This document shows, one piece after another, positions 1 through 6,458 of a stretch of DNA of 12,541 nucleotides. The stretch lies in the NCBI GenBank assembly GCA_021783435.1, contig JAJXUC010000118.1, positions 1 through 12,541 on the forward strand. The letters are read 5' to 3'. The stretch comes from Pseudomonadota bacterium. GTDB lineage: Bacteria > Pseudomonadota > Gammaproteobacteria > Burkholderiales > Burkholderiaceae. Each line of letters begins with the position of its first letter. Within the stretch, counting starts at the first letter, position 1. The position numbers and the translations under genes were made by a program. The notes below the pieces were generated by a model, which ran no database searches, was not told where the DNA came from, and saw only the letters and a list, made by a program, of their open reading frames with translations.

Positions 1-693
1 GCGCAGGCCGTTGCGCTTGACGTCCTCGAAGAAGTCCACCGCCGTGGGTTCGTGGTAGTTGTCGAAGCCGCTATCGGCCTTGAGCTTGGCCAGCACGCGC
101 ATGGGATCCTCGTCCATCCAGTCCGACAACAGCACCACGTGGTCACTGTCCGCCTGCACGGCGTGCCCGTGGGCCGGATCGATGATGATCGCGCCGTAAA
201 GGCCGGTCTGCTCCTGCATGCCGGCGTGCGAGTGGTACCAGAAGGTTCCCGACTGCTGGACCTTAAAGCGATAGACGAAGGTCTGCCCGGGCTCGATGCC
301 GGTGAAGCTCAAGCCCGGAACGCCGTCCATCTGGTAGGGCACGAGCATGCCGTGCCAATGAATCGCCGTCATGCGCGACATGCGGTTGGTGACACGAATG
401 GTCACCGTGTCGCCTTCGCGCCAGCGCAGCGTGGGTCCCGGAAGCGAACCGTTGACCGTGGTGGCCATGCGCGCATGGCCGGTGAAGTTCACCGGGGTCT
501 CGGCGATCACCAGGTCGAATTCGGTGCCGCGAAGCTCCGGGGCGCTGCCCGTGTGCGTGGCCTCGGGCCGGCCCTGGGCATGGGCAGCCAGCGTGGGCAA
601 GCCGAACAGCACGCCGCCGGCAGCCAGGCCCTGGACGAAGCGGCGCCGGGCGATTCCAGCCCCACGGAGCGCATCTGGGAATGAGCGTTGCAT
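1..693 (-). CDS. copA: CopA-type periplasmic multicopper oxidase (copper resistance), N-terminal part
   Basis: The frame is open from an ATG at 693 to the left window edge, giving 231 residues of a protein that is usually about 600 long; the rest lies outside. A GAGGA ribosome site (698-702) precedes the ATG. Residues 16-22 (RRRFVQG) followed by a hydrophobic stretch and an AHAQG cleavage region form a twin-arginine signal, so the enzyme is exported folded to the periplasm. Type 3/type 2 copper-ligand motifs of cupredoxin domain 1 are present: IHWHG at 111-115 and WYHSHAG at 152-158. In the family, CopA oxidises Cu(I) and binds copper in the periplasm. It appears to start its own transcription unit: 177 bases separate it from the upstream dsbD-like stop, and a CopR/CusR-type box lies in that gap. 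Family assignment is secure; the symbol rests on the Tat signal, motifs and copper context. Confidence 0.93.
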   Translation of the reverse strand, partial: MQRSFPDALRGAGIARRRFVQGLAAGGVLFGLPTLAAHAQGRPEATHTGSAPELRGTEFDLVIAETPVNFTGHARMATTVNGSLPGPTLRWREGDTVTIRVTNRMSRMTAIHWHGMLVPYQMDGVPGLSFTGIEPGQTFVYRFKVQQSGTFWYHSHAGMQEQTGLYGAIIIDPAHGHAVQADSDHVVLLSDWMDEDPMRVLAKLKADSGFDNYHEPTAVDFFEDVKRNGLR

Positions 694-721
694 GGATTCC
701 TCGGTTTTTGAAGGAATTCGC

Positions 722-772
722 CGCGTGGCAACGGCGTGCCGCGCGGACCGTTGTGGAGTGGATGATGTCCAC
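722..772 (-). other. Predicted structured 5' leader of copA (two hairpins)
   Basis: The copA leader contains two adjacent inverted repeats. GTGGA/TCCAC with a 5-nt loop spans 758-772. A 9-bp stem with one mismatch and a 6-nt loop spans 722-745 (arms 722-730 and 737-745). The second stem ends about 20 bases before the ribosome binding site. A possible -10 (TAGCAT, minus strand, 785-790) would start an RNA near 778 and include both hairpins. The pairing is seen directly; any regulatory role is inference. Confidence 0.3.
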
Positions 773-822
773 CCTCAGCAACGCATGCTAAAAACGCCAT
801 ACTTGCCGGAGCATGACCGAGA

Positions 823-840
823 GATGACAGTTTTGTCATC
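823..840. promoter_or_regulatory. CopR/CusR-type response-regulator box upstream of copA
   Basis: The 18-base element is an inverted repeat with arms GATGACA and TGTCATC separated by 4 bases. Its core, ATGACAGTTTTGTCAT (824-839), differs at one base from the ATGACAA-N2-TTGTCAT pattern bound by CusR/CopR-family copper response regulators. It lies 130 bases before the copA start and just after the 3' end of the dsbD-like gene, so its target is copA. No response-regulator gene is visible in the window; a cognate CopRS/CusRS pair elsewhere is assumed. Confidence 0.6.
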
Positions 841-870
841 TGCGGCGCCACGGATGTCATCCCGCTTGGA

Positions 871-2454
871 TCAAGTCGACGGAGGTCTTGCCACGACGAT
901 CGCCGGCGGCAGGCACAAGCCCGAATCCTTGCAGGCTTGCACGCGCACCCGCACCTGCACGGCGCGCAAGTCGGTCAGCCGCGGCAGATCGATCCTCGCC
1001 CCGTTCTCGTAGACCAGGATGGTTTTCCCTGCGACGCGCATGCCGATGTCCTGCCCCGGCGGATAGCGCGGAGTGATCGGCAGTGCACCCCCTGCGCGAA
1101 AGACCGTCACGCTGGCCGGAATCAAGTACGGAGTGGACGGCGGATTGGAATACACGTGCCATCCTCGCGCGATGTCCAGCGTCACCACGGCCCCAGCTGG
1201 CGTCGAGGTCACGCGGGCGCCCACTTCGTCCGCCGAGTCGCGCGGTGCGTCGGCGTAGGCGGACACGATCGAGGTGGGCAGTCCGTGCAGGCGGCCGATC
1301 AACGTGTCGGCGGTGAACAGGCCGGAGAAATGGCCGACCTCCCGGCCCTGGCCGTCGAGCACCGCCAGGAACGGCAGCCCTGCTCCGCCATAGCGTGTGA
1401 GCAGTTGTTGCAACGCGGGGTCCGGACGGGTCAGGTCGGCCTGAAGCGCGACCGCGCCGGATTCACGCACCGCCTTCAACACCGCGGGGTCGCGGTAGAC
1501 CGTGCGTTCCATGATCCTGCAGTTCAGGCACCATGCCGCGGTGAACTCGACCAGCGCCGGCCGGTGCAGCTCGGAGATCTGCGCCACGGCGTCGGCGCGA
1601 AGCGGTTGCCACGGCATGCCCTGCCCCTCCAAGGGCCAGACCCCTGAGCCGAAGTAGGCGAGCACGAGCGCCGGCACCGCCGCGAGCGCCGCCGCCCACC
1701 GGCTGCGCCGGTCGCGGGTACGCATCGCGACGAACAGGACCCACACCGCCAGCGCGGCGAGCCAAGCCAGCCATAGCGCATTGCCAAGCCATCCCGGCAA
1801 CAGGCTTTGCGCGAAGAACAGCGCGGCCGCGAGCAGCAGCCAGCCGAAACTGTGCCGAACCACCTCGGTCCATGCACCGGCCCGCGGCAGGCGCTGCAAC
1901 CATGAAGGGCGAAGCAACAGCAGCACGTACGGCAGGGCCATGCCCAGTCCGATGGCGACGAACAGGGTGACGATGTCGATCGTCGGCCGCGTCAGCGCGA
2001 ACACCAGCACGCCGCCCAGCAGCGGTCCGGTGCACGGCGTCGACAGGATGCCCCCGGCCATGCCGGATGCAAAGGGCTCGAAATACCGTGCGCCTCCCAG
2101 CTGGGCAAGGCCACCGGGGATCGGTAGCGAGCGCCCGCTGAAGCTGGCCGCCGCGAGCAGGGCAAGCATCAGGACCAGCCCCGCGAGCACCCAACGCGAC
2201 TGGAACAGCACGCCCCATTGCAGGTGTGCAAGCGCCGTAAGCAGCCCCAGGGCCGCGAAAAACGAAACTGAACCCAAGGTGAACAAGGTCGCCGACAGGG
2301 CCCGCGAGCCAGCCGCATCGCCCGCCTCGCGCAGGATGGTTCGCACCTTGATGGGCACTGCCGCAAGCACGCACGGCGTGAGGTTGAGCAGCGCGCCGGC
2401 GGCCATCGCCAGGCCGGCTTCGATCCAGAAGGAAGTGTTCATGGTCATGCTCAC
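871..2454 (-). CDS. DsbD-like thiol:disulfide interchange protein with permuted domains (beta-gamma-alpha)
   Basis: This 527-residue inner-membrane protein is predicted to carry electrons from cytoplasmic thioredoxin to periplasmic thiol proteins. Residues about 8-245 form the multi-helix DsbD/CcdA membrane domain, with the redox Cys of TPC motifs at C28 (LTPCVL) and C141 (STPCTG). Residues about 285-395 form a thioredoxin domain with AAWCLNC (C309/C312), as in DsbD-gamma. Residues about 412-525 resemble DsbD-alpha: GWHVYSNPP at 431-439 and the pair C508/C514 in CKDSGLCLPP, with the same C-x5-C spacing as E. coli DsbD-alpha. Classical DsbD has the alpha domain first, so here it sits at the other end. 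The frame begins at GTG 2454, overlapping the upstream tlpA-like stop by 4 bases (GTGA). ATGs at 2448 and 2442 are alternatives; none has a clear ribosome site, which fits translational coupling. Function is secure; the physiological partner (TlpA-like neighbour or CopA) is inferred. Confidence 0.9.
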   Translation of the reverse strand: MSMTMNTSFWIEAGLAMAAGALLNLTPCVLAAVPIKVRTILREAGDAAGSRALSATLFTLGSVSFFAALGLLTALAHLQWGVLFQSRWVLAGLVLMLALLAAASFSGRSLPIPGGLAQLGGARYFEPFASGMAGGILSTPCTGPLLGGVLVFALTRPTIDIVTLFVAIGLGMALPYVLLLLRPSWLQRLPRAGAWTEVVRHSFGWLLLAAALFFAQSLLPGWLGNALWLAWLAALAVWVLFVAMRTRDRRSRWAAALAAVPALVLAYFGSGVWPLEGQGMPWQPLRADAVAQISELHRPALVEFTAAWCLNCRIMERTVYRDPAVLKAVRESGAVALQADLTRPDPALQQLLTRYGGAGLPFLAVLDGQGREVGHFSGLFTADTLIGRLHGLPTSIVSAYADAPRDSADEVGARVTSTPAGAVVTLDIARGWHVYSNPPSTPYLIPASVTVFRAGGALPITPRYPPGQDIGMRVAGKTILVYENGARIDLPRLTDLRAVQVRVRVQACKDSGLCLPPAIVVARPPST

Positions 2455-2960
2455 GCCGGGCGCGCCAGCTCGTCGCGGATCAGGTCATCCAGCGTGGCGA
2501 AATCCGGACGCCCGAGAATGCGCTTGACCACATGGCCCTGCTTATCCACGAGAAAGGTCGTGGGAGTCATGCGCACGTCATAGAACGCCCTCGCGACCTG
2601 ACCACCCTTGTCCAGGGCAACCTGGAAGGGCAGATGCCGCGTTCGGCTGTAGTCCGCCACGTAGTGGGCGGGGTCGTAGCTCATCGCCACGGCGATGAAA
2701 TCGAAGTCCTTGCTGCGGAAGCGCTGGTAGGTCTGGATCATCTGCGGCATCTCCGCAATGCACGTGGCGCAACTCGTGGCCCAGAAGTCCACCACGTAGA
2801 CCTTGCCGCGCAGGTCGCGCGTACTCAGCGTACGCCCTGAAAGCAGGGAAAACGTCGCGCGCGGTGCACGAGGGCTGTCGGTGATGAAAAAGTAGGACGC
2901 TGCCGCAGCCATGGCCACCACCATGGCGCCGGCAGCCGCCCAGCGAATTGGGATACGCAT
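2451..2960 (-). CDS. Membrane-anchored TlpA/ResA-like thioredoxin-fold protein
   Basis: This 169-residue protein has an N-terminal uncleaved-looking anchor (about residues 5-26, no lipobox) and a periplasmic thioredoxin fold. WATSCATC places the active cysteines at C64 and C67, and the cis-proline loop TPTTF is at 132-136. Lengths and motifs fit TlpA/ResA/ScsD-type thiol reductases. The start at 2960 is chosen because a strong GGAGGTG site (2966-2972) precedes it and it opens directly on the membrane segment; an upstream in-frame start at 3047 would add 29 unlike residues. The stop overlaps the dsbD-like start by 4 bases, so the two are co-translated and the DsbD-like protein is the obvious electron donor. 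With copA downstream, a role in keeping periplasmic cysteines or copper-site proteins reduced is likely but unproven. Confidence 0.88.
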   Translation of the reverse strand: MRIPIRWAAAGAMVVAMAAAASYFFITDSPRAPRATFSLLSGRTLSTRDLRGKVYVVDFWATSCATCIAEMPQMIQTYQRFRSKDFDFIAVAMSYDPAHYVADYSRTRHLPFQVALDKGGQVARAFYDVRMTPTTFLVDKQGHVVKRILGRPDFATLDDLIRDELARPA

Positions 2961-3078
2961 GGAAACACCTCCATCGGTTATCGTCCGGGAGCCGGCGGGC
3001 GTGGAGCTCCCCCGGTACCTAGCCATCGGCAATCGGGATGGGCACAAGGGCCCAACGCCGTGTTCGGGAAACGCCGAT

Positions 3079-3462
3079 TCAGGCCCTGGGGGGACGATAG
3101 AGCGCGTCGATGCGCTCCGCCAGCAGCCAACGTACAGGGCGTGGGCGCAAGCTCCCGTCCCCCCTCGGGACGACCAGAGGCATCGGGGCGGGGGCGGCGC
3201 CCAGCGTGAGGGTGCCGGCTACGTGGCACGCGTGCTGTACCACGCCAGGCGCGGCGACCATCGAGGCATGAGTACCCACGCGCGTGACGGCCTGGAACCG
3301 CACGGGCTGCGCGGTGCCTGGCACGAACGCTCCCGCACCCGGCACGGCGTTCGCTCGCGGGCAGGCATGTCCGGTCAGGGCAGCCACCGCCAGCGCGCCG
3401 CCGCCACTCGTCGACAGCGCGACGAGCACGAGGGCCAGCAGGAAGTCACGCAGCAGTTTCAT
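3079..3462 (-). CDS. Small exported protein of unknown function with Cys/His motifs
   Basis: This 127-residue product begins with a clear export signal (MKLLRDF then a hydrophobic run to about residue 30). The remaining chain is rich in Ala, Pro and Gly. Cysteines occur only as GHACP (C34) and QHACHV (C79, flanked by H78 and H80), and the chain ends LYRPPRA. I do not recognise the family with confidence. Small secreted proteins with His/Cys motifs and Pro-Arg tails sit beside copA in other proteobacteria (CopL or DUF2946-like), and this could be a distant relative. It lies 68 bases after the K+ channel stop and 118 bases before the tlpA-like start on the same strand, so it may head the thiol-redox operon. 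No good ribosome site precedes the ATG at 3462. Codon use is GC-rich like the neighbours. Confidence 0.6.
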   Translation of the reverse strand: MKLLRDFLLALVLVALSTSGGGALAVAALTGHACPRANAVPGAGAFVPGTAQPVRFQAVTRVGTHASMVAAPGVVQHACHVAGTLTLGAAPAPMPLVVPRGDGSLRPRPVRWLLAERIDALYRPPRA

Positions 3463-3486
3463 GGGATCAAGACGAAGCGCGCTGGA

Positions 3487-3515
3487 ATTCTATCCAAGCC
3501 CGGCGCGGGAACGAA
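3487..3515 (-). promoter_or_regulatory. Possible promoter before the small exported protein
   Basis: On the minus strand TAGAAT (3487-3492) matches the -10 consensus at five of six positions and lies about 25 bases before the ATG at 3462. Seventeen bases upstream is TTCGTT (3510-3515), a poor -35. A weak -35 would fit an activator-dependent promoter. Nothing else in the 68-base gap looks like a promoter. Confidence 0.25.
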
Positions 3516-3530
3516 GGCACCATGACAGCG

Positions 3531-4400
3531 TTACATCCTGGAATCGTCCTGCACGGAGTGCAGCCCCTCCGGAGTGGAACCGTCGGGTTTGCGGCTTGTC
3601 AGCTCGATACGCCATTGGCGCAGTTCATCGCGCAAGGCCTCGACATCGGAATGCAAGGCGTGCCGGGCGCGCTTTTCCGCCTGGCCGACGAACAGCGCCG
3701 CGAGTCCGCCCGTGATCAGCGAGAACACGGCGTAGCCGACCACCACGTCGAGCGCGGCCAGGACCTTGGCTGCCGCACTGGTCGGTACGATGTCGCCATA
3801 GCCGACGGTGGCCGCCGTCGTGAAGGCTAGCCATACGCCTTGTCCATAGCTGTGCACGGTGGGTTCGATGCGGTAAAAGCCCACCGCCGCCAGCAGCACG
3901 GCACCCACACCCAGCGACGTGGCAAAGGGGATCACGCTTCGCGAGAATGCGGCGCGCACATGCCCGAGCAGCCAGGCAAACACCAGGGCGATGTAGATCA
4001 GGTGCAGCAGATGCGCGACCGGCAAGGCATGAAGCCTCGCGCCCCACTGCACTGGGCTCGACGATGCGACGATGACGAGCTTGAGCCAGTTGGCCCGCAG
4101 GTAGCGCGTGTGCTTGCGGCACTGGGCCAGCATGCACGCCATCTCCAGCGCGAAGGCGGCGAGGATGAAGCCATCGATGCGCGGCCCCCAGAGCGCGAGG
4201 GCGGCGCTGCGCTGAAGGTCTTCCAGGTAGAACGAGGCCATGGCCGGCAACGCGATGCCGGCCATCCACGGGGCCGTCGTGCGCCCCAGCGCGCGCGCCG
4301 CCCTTCTCTCCCCGGCAGGCACCGTGTTGAAGCCGATCCACGAGCGCCGGGCTTTCACGGTATCCAGGGGCAAGCTATGCCGCTTGACCGTTGTTGCCAT
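3531..4400 (-). CDS. Potassium channel-like membrane protein (Ion_trans_2 pore)
   Basis: This 289-residue protein carries the K+ selectivity filter TTAATVGYGD (TVGYGD at 198-203) between a pore helix and a final membrane helix (about 213-240). Hydrophobic segments at about 43-58, 67-92, 106-115, 128-147 and 154-175 suggest a six-helix layout like Kv-type channels. No regular Arg/Lys ladder is seen in the fourth segment, so voltage gating is unlikely. Residues 241-268 look like a short cytoplasmic coiled coil that could aid tetramer assembly; no RCK/TrkA domain follows. The start at 4400 has a GAGGCGGG-like ribosome site and lies inside the 3' end of the DUF3141-like frame (26-base overlap), suggesting coupled expression. 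The link to metal resistance is unknown; membrane-potential control is one speculation. Confidence 0.85.
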   Translation of the reverse strand: MATTVKRHSLPLDTVKARRSWIGFNTVPAGERRAARALGRTTAPWMAGIALPAMASFYLEDLQRSAALALWGPRIDGFILAAFALEMACMLAQCRKHTRYLRANWLKLVIVASSSPVQWGARLHALPVAHLLHLIYIALVFAWLLGHVRAAFSRSVIPFATSLGVGAVLLAAVGFYRIEPTVHSYGQGVWLAFTTAATVGYGDIVPTSAAAKVLAALDVVVGYAVFSLITGGLAALFVGQAEKRARHALHSDVEALRDELRQWRIELTSRKPDGSTPEGLHSVQDDSRM

Positions 4401-4704
4401 GACGGCGGGCCCGCCTCGCAGGAGCCGTGGCCCTGGCCTCGGTAGCCCCCGCCGTTACGGTCGGGCCGAAAAACGCCGCGAAGCTGCGCTCCTGAAGCGT
4501 GTCCCGGGCCACGCGCCACGTCCGGATCGCCTCGCTGACCTGCCTCATTGCCGCGCGCTCGGCGCTCAGCCAGGGATGCTCGGGCGGGAGTGCCCGGCGC
4601 TGCTGGCGCAGTTCCCGCGCCCACGGCTCGAGCCAGGCAATCCATGGCAGGAATCGCGCGGACAGCCCGTAGCGACTCGTGCGCATCGGATGCAGGCGTT
4701 GCAT
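4375..4704 (-). CDS. Short protein resembling only the C-terminal part of DUF3141 (PHA-synthase-like) proteins
   Basis: From ATG 4704 the frame gives 109 residues. The segment from LHPMRTSRYG to SFAAFFG (about 4-80), with hallmarks such as EPWARELRQQRR, EHPWLSAER and WRVARDTLQERSF, resembles from memory the helical C-terminal end of DUF3141 proteins, which are normally 700-800 residues with an alpha/beta-hydrolase domain that is absent here. The frame stays open to a GTG at 4848 and an ATG at 4746. I prefer 4704 because GAGGAG lies 10 bases upstream, codon third positions become less GC-rich above it, and the resemblance starts there. It overlaps the K+ channel start by 26 bases. It may be a decayed remnant or a small stand-alone accessory protein; nothing upstream in other frames looks like the missing part. 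Confidence 0.5.
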   Translation of the reverse strand: MQRLHPMRTSRYGLSARFLPWIAWLEPWARELRQQRRALPPEHPWLSAERAAMRQVSEAIRTWRVARDTLQERSFAAFFGPTVTAGATEARATAPARRARRHGNNGQAA

Positions 4705-5081
4705 GACTTCGCTGCTCCTCGCGGCGCAAACGTTCTCCAAGGACATCGAACAGCTGTCGTGCTGCGCCGCATAGGCGCCCGCATGACTCAATTCCGTGAC
4801 GGCGGGTCGATGATCGGACAGGCGATCGGGCTGTCGGGCCAATAGCACGGATGCGGTTTCAGGGAGAGGACATCACCCGACAAGTCACCAAGGGTAGTGG
4901 TGCGCAGGGTCGGCAGTCGGAAACACATTCCAACGGTGGTGAGCATGCCGAGACCCGTGGTATGCAACGCAGAGGGGTGGCACTGTCGTCTTGGTCGGCA
5001 ACCAAGACTAGCAGGGTCAAGCTCTCGGATCCCCAGCGTCATGGCAGGCACGCTCCCGTCACCCCTGATCGGGCTCTGTGA
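4705..5081. other. Gene-poor stretch between the efflux operon and the DUF3141-like fragment
   Basis: These 377 bases hold no convincing gene. Minus-strand frames here have no ribosome site and less GC-biased third positions than the flanking genes. A TTGACC at 5015-5020 (minus strand) has no -10 at a usable distance. The only clear structure is the hairpin at 4988-5008. The stretch must contain either read-through from the efflux operon or an unrecognised promoter for the channel pair. Confidence 0.5.
4988..5008. repeat. Perfect 8-bp inverted repeat (5-nt loop)
   Basis: GTCTTGGT (4988-4995) and ACCAAGAC (5001-5008) are exact complements around CGGCA. The element lies 74 bases beyond the stop of the outer-membrane channel gene. 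A hairpin here could end or stabilise the efflux-operon mRNA, but there is no T-run on either strand, so it is not a classic intrinsic terminator. An operator for a dimeric regulator is the other option. Confidence 0.45.
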
Positions 5082-6458
5082 TCACCGCGGTACCGCGGGT
5101 CGGAACACCCCGCTTCCGCTCAGCAGTTGCAGCGCCACCGTTTGTTGGGCGGTCTGCTGCTCGTTGGCCAGCAGCGCCAGTCGCTCGTCGAGCCAAGCGC
5201 GGCGCTGCGACTGCGCCTGCGGCAAGGTCATGTCACCTCGGCGCAGCGAGGCGTCCGCGGCGAGTGCGGCGGCCTGCAACGGCGCAAGAGCCGCTTGCAA
5301 GGACAGGTGCTGAGCGCGCAGCAGGGAAATGTCCACCTGCAACTGCTCGACCTGCGCGCGAGCTTGCCTCCATCGAAGCAGGTACTCGTCGTAGAGCGCC
5401 GCGCGTGTGGCCCGTTGTACCGCGATGGCGCCGCGGCTACCGTTGAGCAGCGGCAGGCTGAAGGTGACGCCGAAGCCCAGCGTGTTGACGTTCGAGGTGT
5501 CGCGGGCGCGGGAAATGCCGATGCCCACGGAAGGAAATTGCGACAGCACGGCCTCGCGCAGGCGCTTCTCCTGGCTGGCATAGCCCGCGCGCAAGGCCAG
5601 CAGATCGGGGCGGATGCTGGTGAGCCGGGGCAGGTTGCGCCTGGCGTCCGCGACGGCGATCGGGTCGTAATGCGGCAGGCCCGAAAGACGCAGCGGCGTG
5701 GTGGGGCGCAGGCCCAGCAAGGCGTTCAGCGCGGCCAGCGTAGCCGCATGCTTGCGCGCGTCGGAGTCGAGCAGGCCGCGCAGCGACTGGACGTCCACGA
5801 GGTCGGCGTCCGCGGTCGTGCGTGGTTCGATGCCGGCTGCCTGCGCTGCCCGATCGCGATGCAGTCTCCGCAGCGCGTCGCCGAGCTGTTCGCCTAGCAA
5901 GGCGTCGCGTTCGCGCAGCGCCACCAGTTCGATGTAGTCGTGCTCTGCCGCGGCAGCTGTCTGCCACTCCTGCCACAGCACCTGCAGATCAACCTGCCGC
6001 AGGTGCGCACGCGCCGCGGACACCGCGGCGCCATGCGTGATGAGGCTGCCGAGATCAAACTGCAGTCCCAGCTTGTAAGCTGTGCTGCTAGCCCCGCTGG
6101 CCCCTCCTTGCGGAACCTCGCGCGATGCGCTGAACGTCGGGTCCGGCAGCAAACCGGCGGCAAAGGCTTGCGCCCGAGTGATGCCTGCGCGGGCTCGCTG
6201 GGCTCGCAGGCGTGGATCGTTGAGGACCGCTAGAGCCGCGACGCCCTGCAGGGTCAGGGGGGCATCGAGGTCGATGTGCTGCGAGGCCAGTGCCGGCAGC
6301 GCAAGGGTCCGGGAATCCACGCGCAGCCGCGCTGGTTGCGGCCAGCTGACGGCTTCGGGAAGGGGTCTGGGCGCGTAGCTGGCACAAGCGGCCAGCCCGG
6401 CGCACAGCGCCAGCGGGACGATGGCACGCAGCGGCCGCGGCGCAAGTCGCGGGCTCAT
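5082..6458 (-). CDS. Outer-membrane efflux channel lipoprotein (TolC/CusC/OprM family)
   Basis: The 458-residue product is the outer-membrane duct of the tripartite pump encoded just upstream. It starts with a lipoprotein signal: positively charged MSPRLAPRPLR, a hydrophobic run and the lipobox LAAC with Cys at residue 25. Long alpha-helical, Ala/Arg/Gln-rich repeats follow, with two OEP domain halves and a typical NTLGFGVTFSLPLLNGSRG segment in the second half, as in CusC/CzcC proteins. The start ATG at 6458 overlaps the permease stop by 4 bases (ATGA) and has a GGTGGGGG run upstream; an in-frame extension to 6554 would only add sequence that overlaps the permease gene. It is the last gene of the operon. 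Family is secure; substrate class cannot be read from this component. Confidence 0.9.
   Translation of the reverse strand: MSPRLAPRPLRAIVPLALCAGLAACASYAPRPLPEAVSWPQPARLRVDSRTLALPALASQHIDLDAPLTLQGVAALAVLNDPRLRAQRARAGITRAQAFAAGLLPDPTFSASREVPQGGASGASSTAYKLGLQFDLGSLITHGAAVSAARAHLRQVDLQVLWQEWQTAAAAEHDYIELVALRERDALLGEQLGDALRRLHRDRAAQAAGIEPRTTADADLVDVQSLRGLLDSDARKHAATLAALNALLGLRPTTPLRLSGLPHYDPIAVADARRNLPRLTSIRPDLLALRAGYASQEKRLREAVLSQFPSVGIGISRARDTSNVNTLGFGVTFSLPLLNGSRGAIAVQRATRAALYDEYLLRWRQARAQVEQLQVDISLLRAQHLSLQAALAPLQAAALAADASLRRGDMTLPQAQSQRRAWLDERLALLANEQQTAQQTVALQLLSGSGVFRPAVPR

Noticed and set aside
507..860. A minus-strand frame running through the copA leader into copA
   Set aside because: It is out of frame with copA, has no ribosome site and the copA frame carries the Tat and copper motifs.
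1463..2374. A 303-codon minus-strand frame inside the dsbD-like gene
   Set aside because: It is a frame-shifted reading of the same strand with an Ala/Arg/Gly-rich product; the other frame has all DsbD motifs.
3625..4341. A second long minus-strand frame within the K+ channel gene
   Set aside because: It is a frame-shifted shadow; the channel frame has the TVGYGD filter and membrane segments.
5015..5020. TTGACC followed by the GTCTTGGT/ACCAAGAC dyad, looking like a MerR-type promoter
   Set aside because: No -10-like hexamer occurs at 16-20 bases, so a MerR/CueR promoter is not supported.
4788..5051. An 87-codon minus-strand frame in the gap after the efflux operon
   Set aside because: It begins at GTG without a ribosome site, resembles no family I know, and spans the hairpin.
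5085..5098. CCGCGGTACCGCGG palindrome
   Set aside because: It encodes the last residues (PAVPR) of the channel protein and is too short and GC-rich to claim as an operator.
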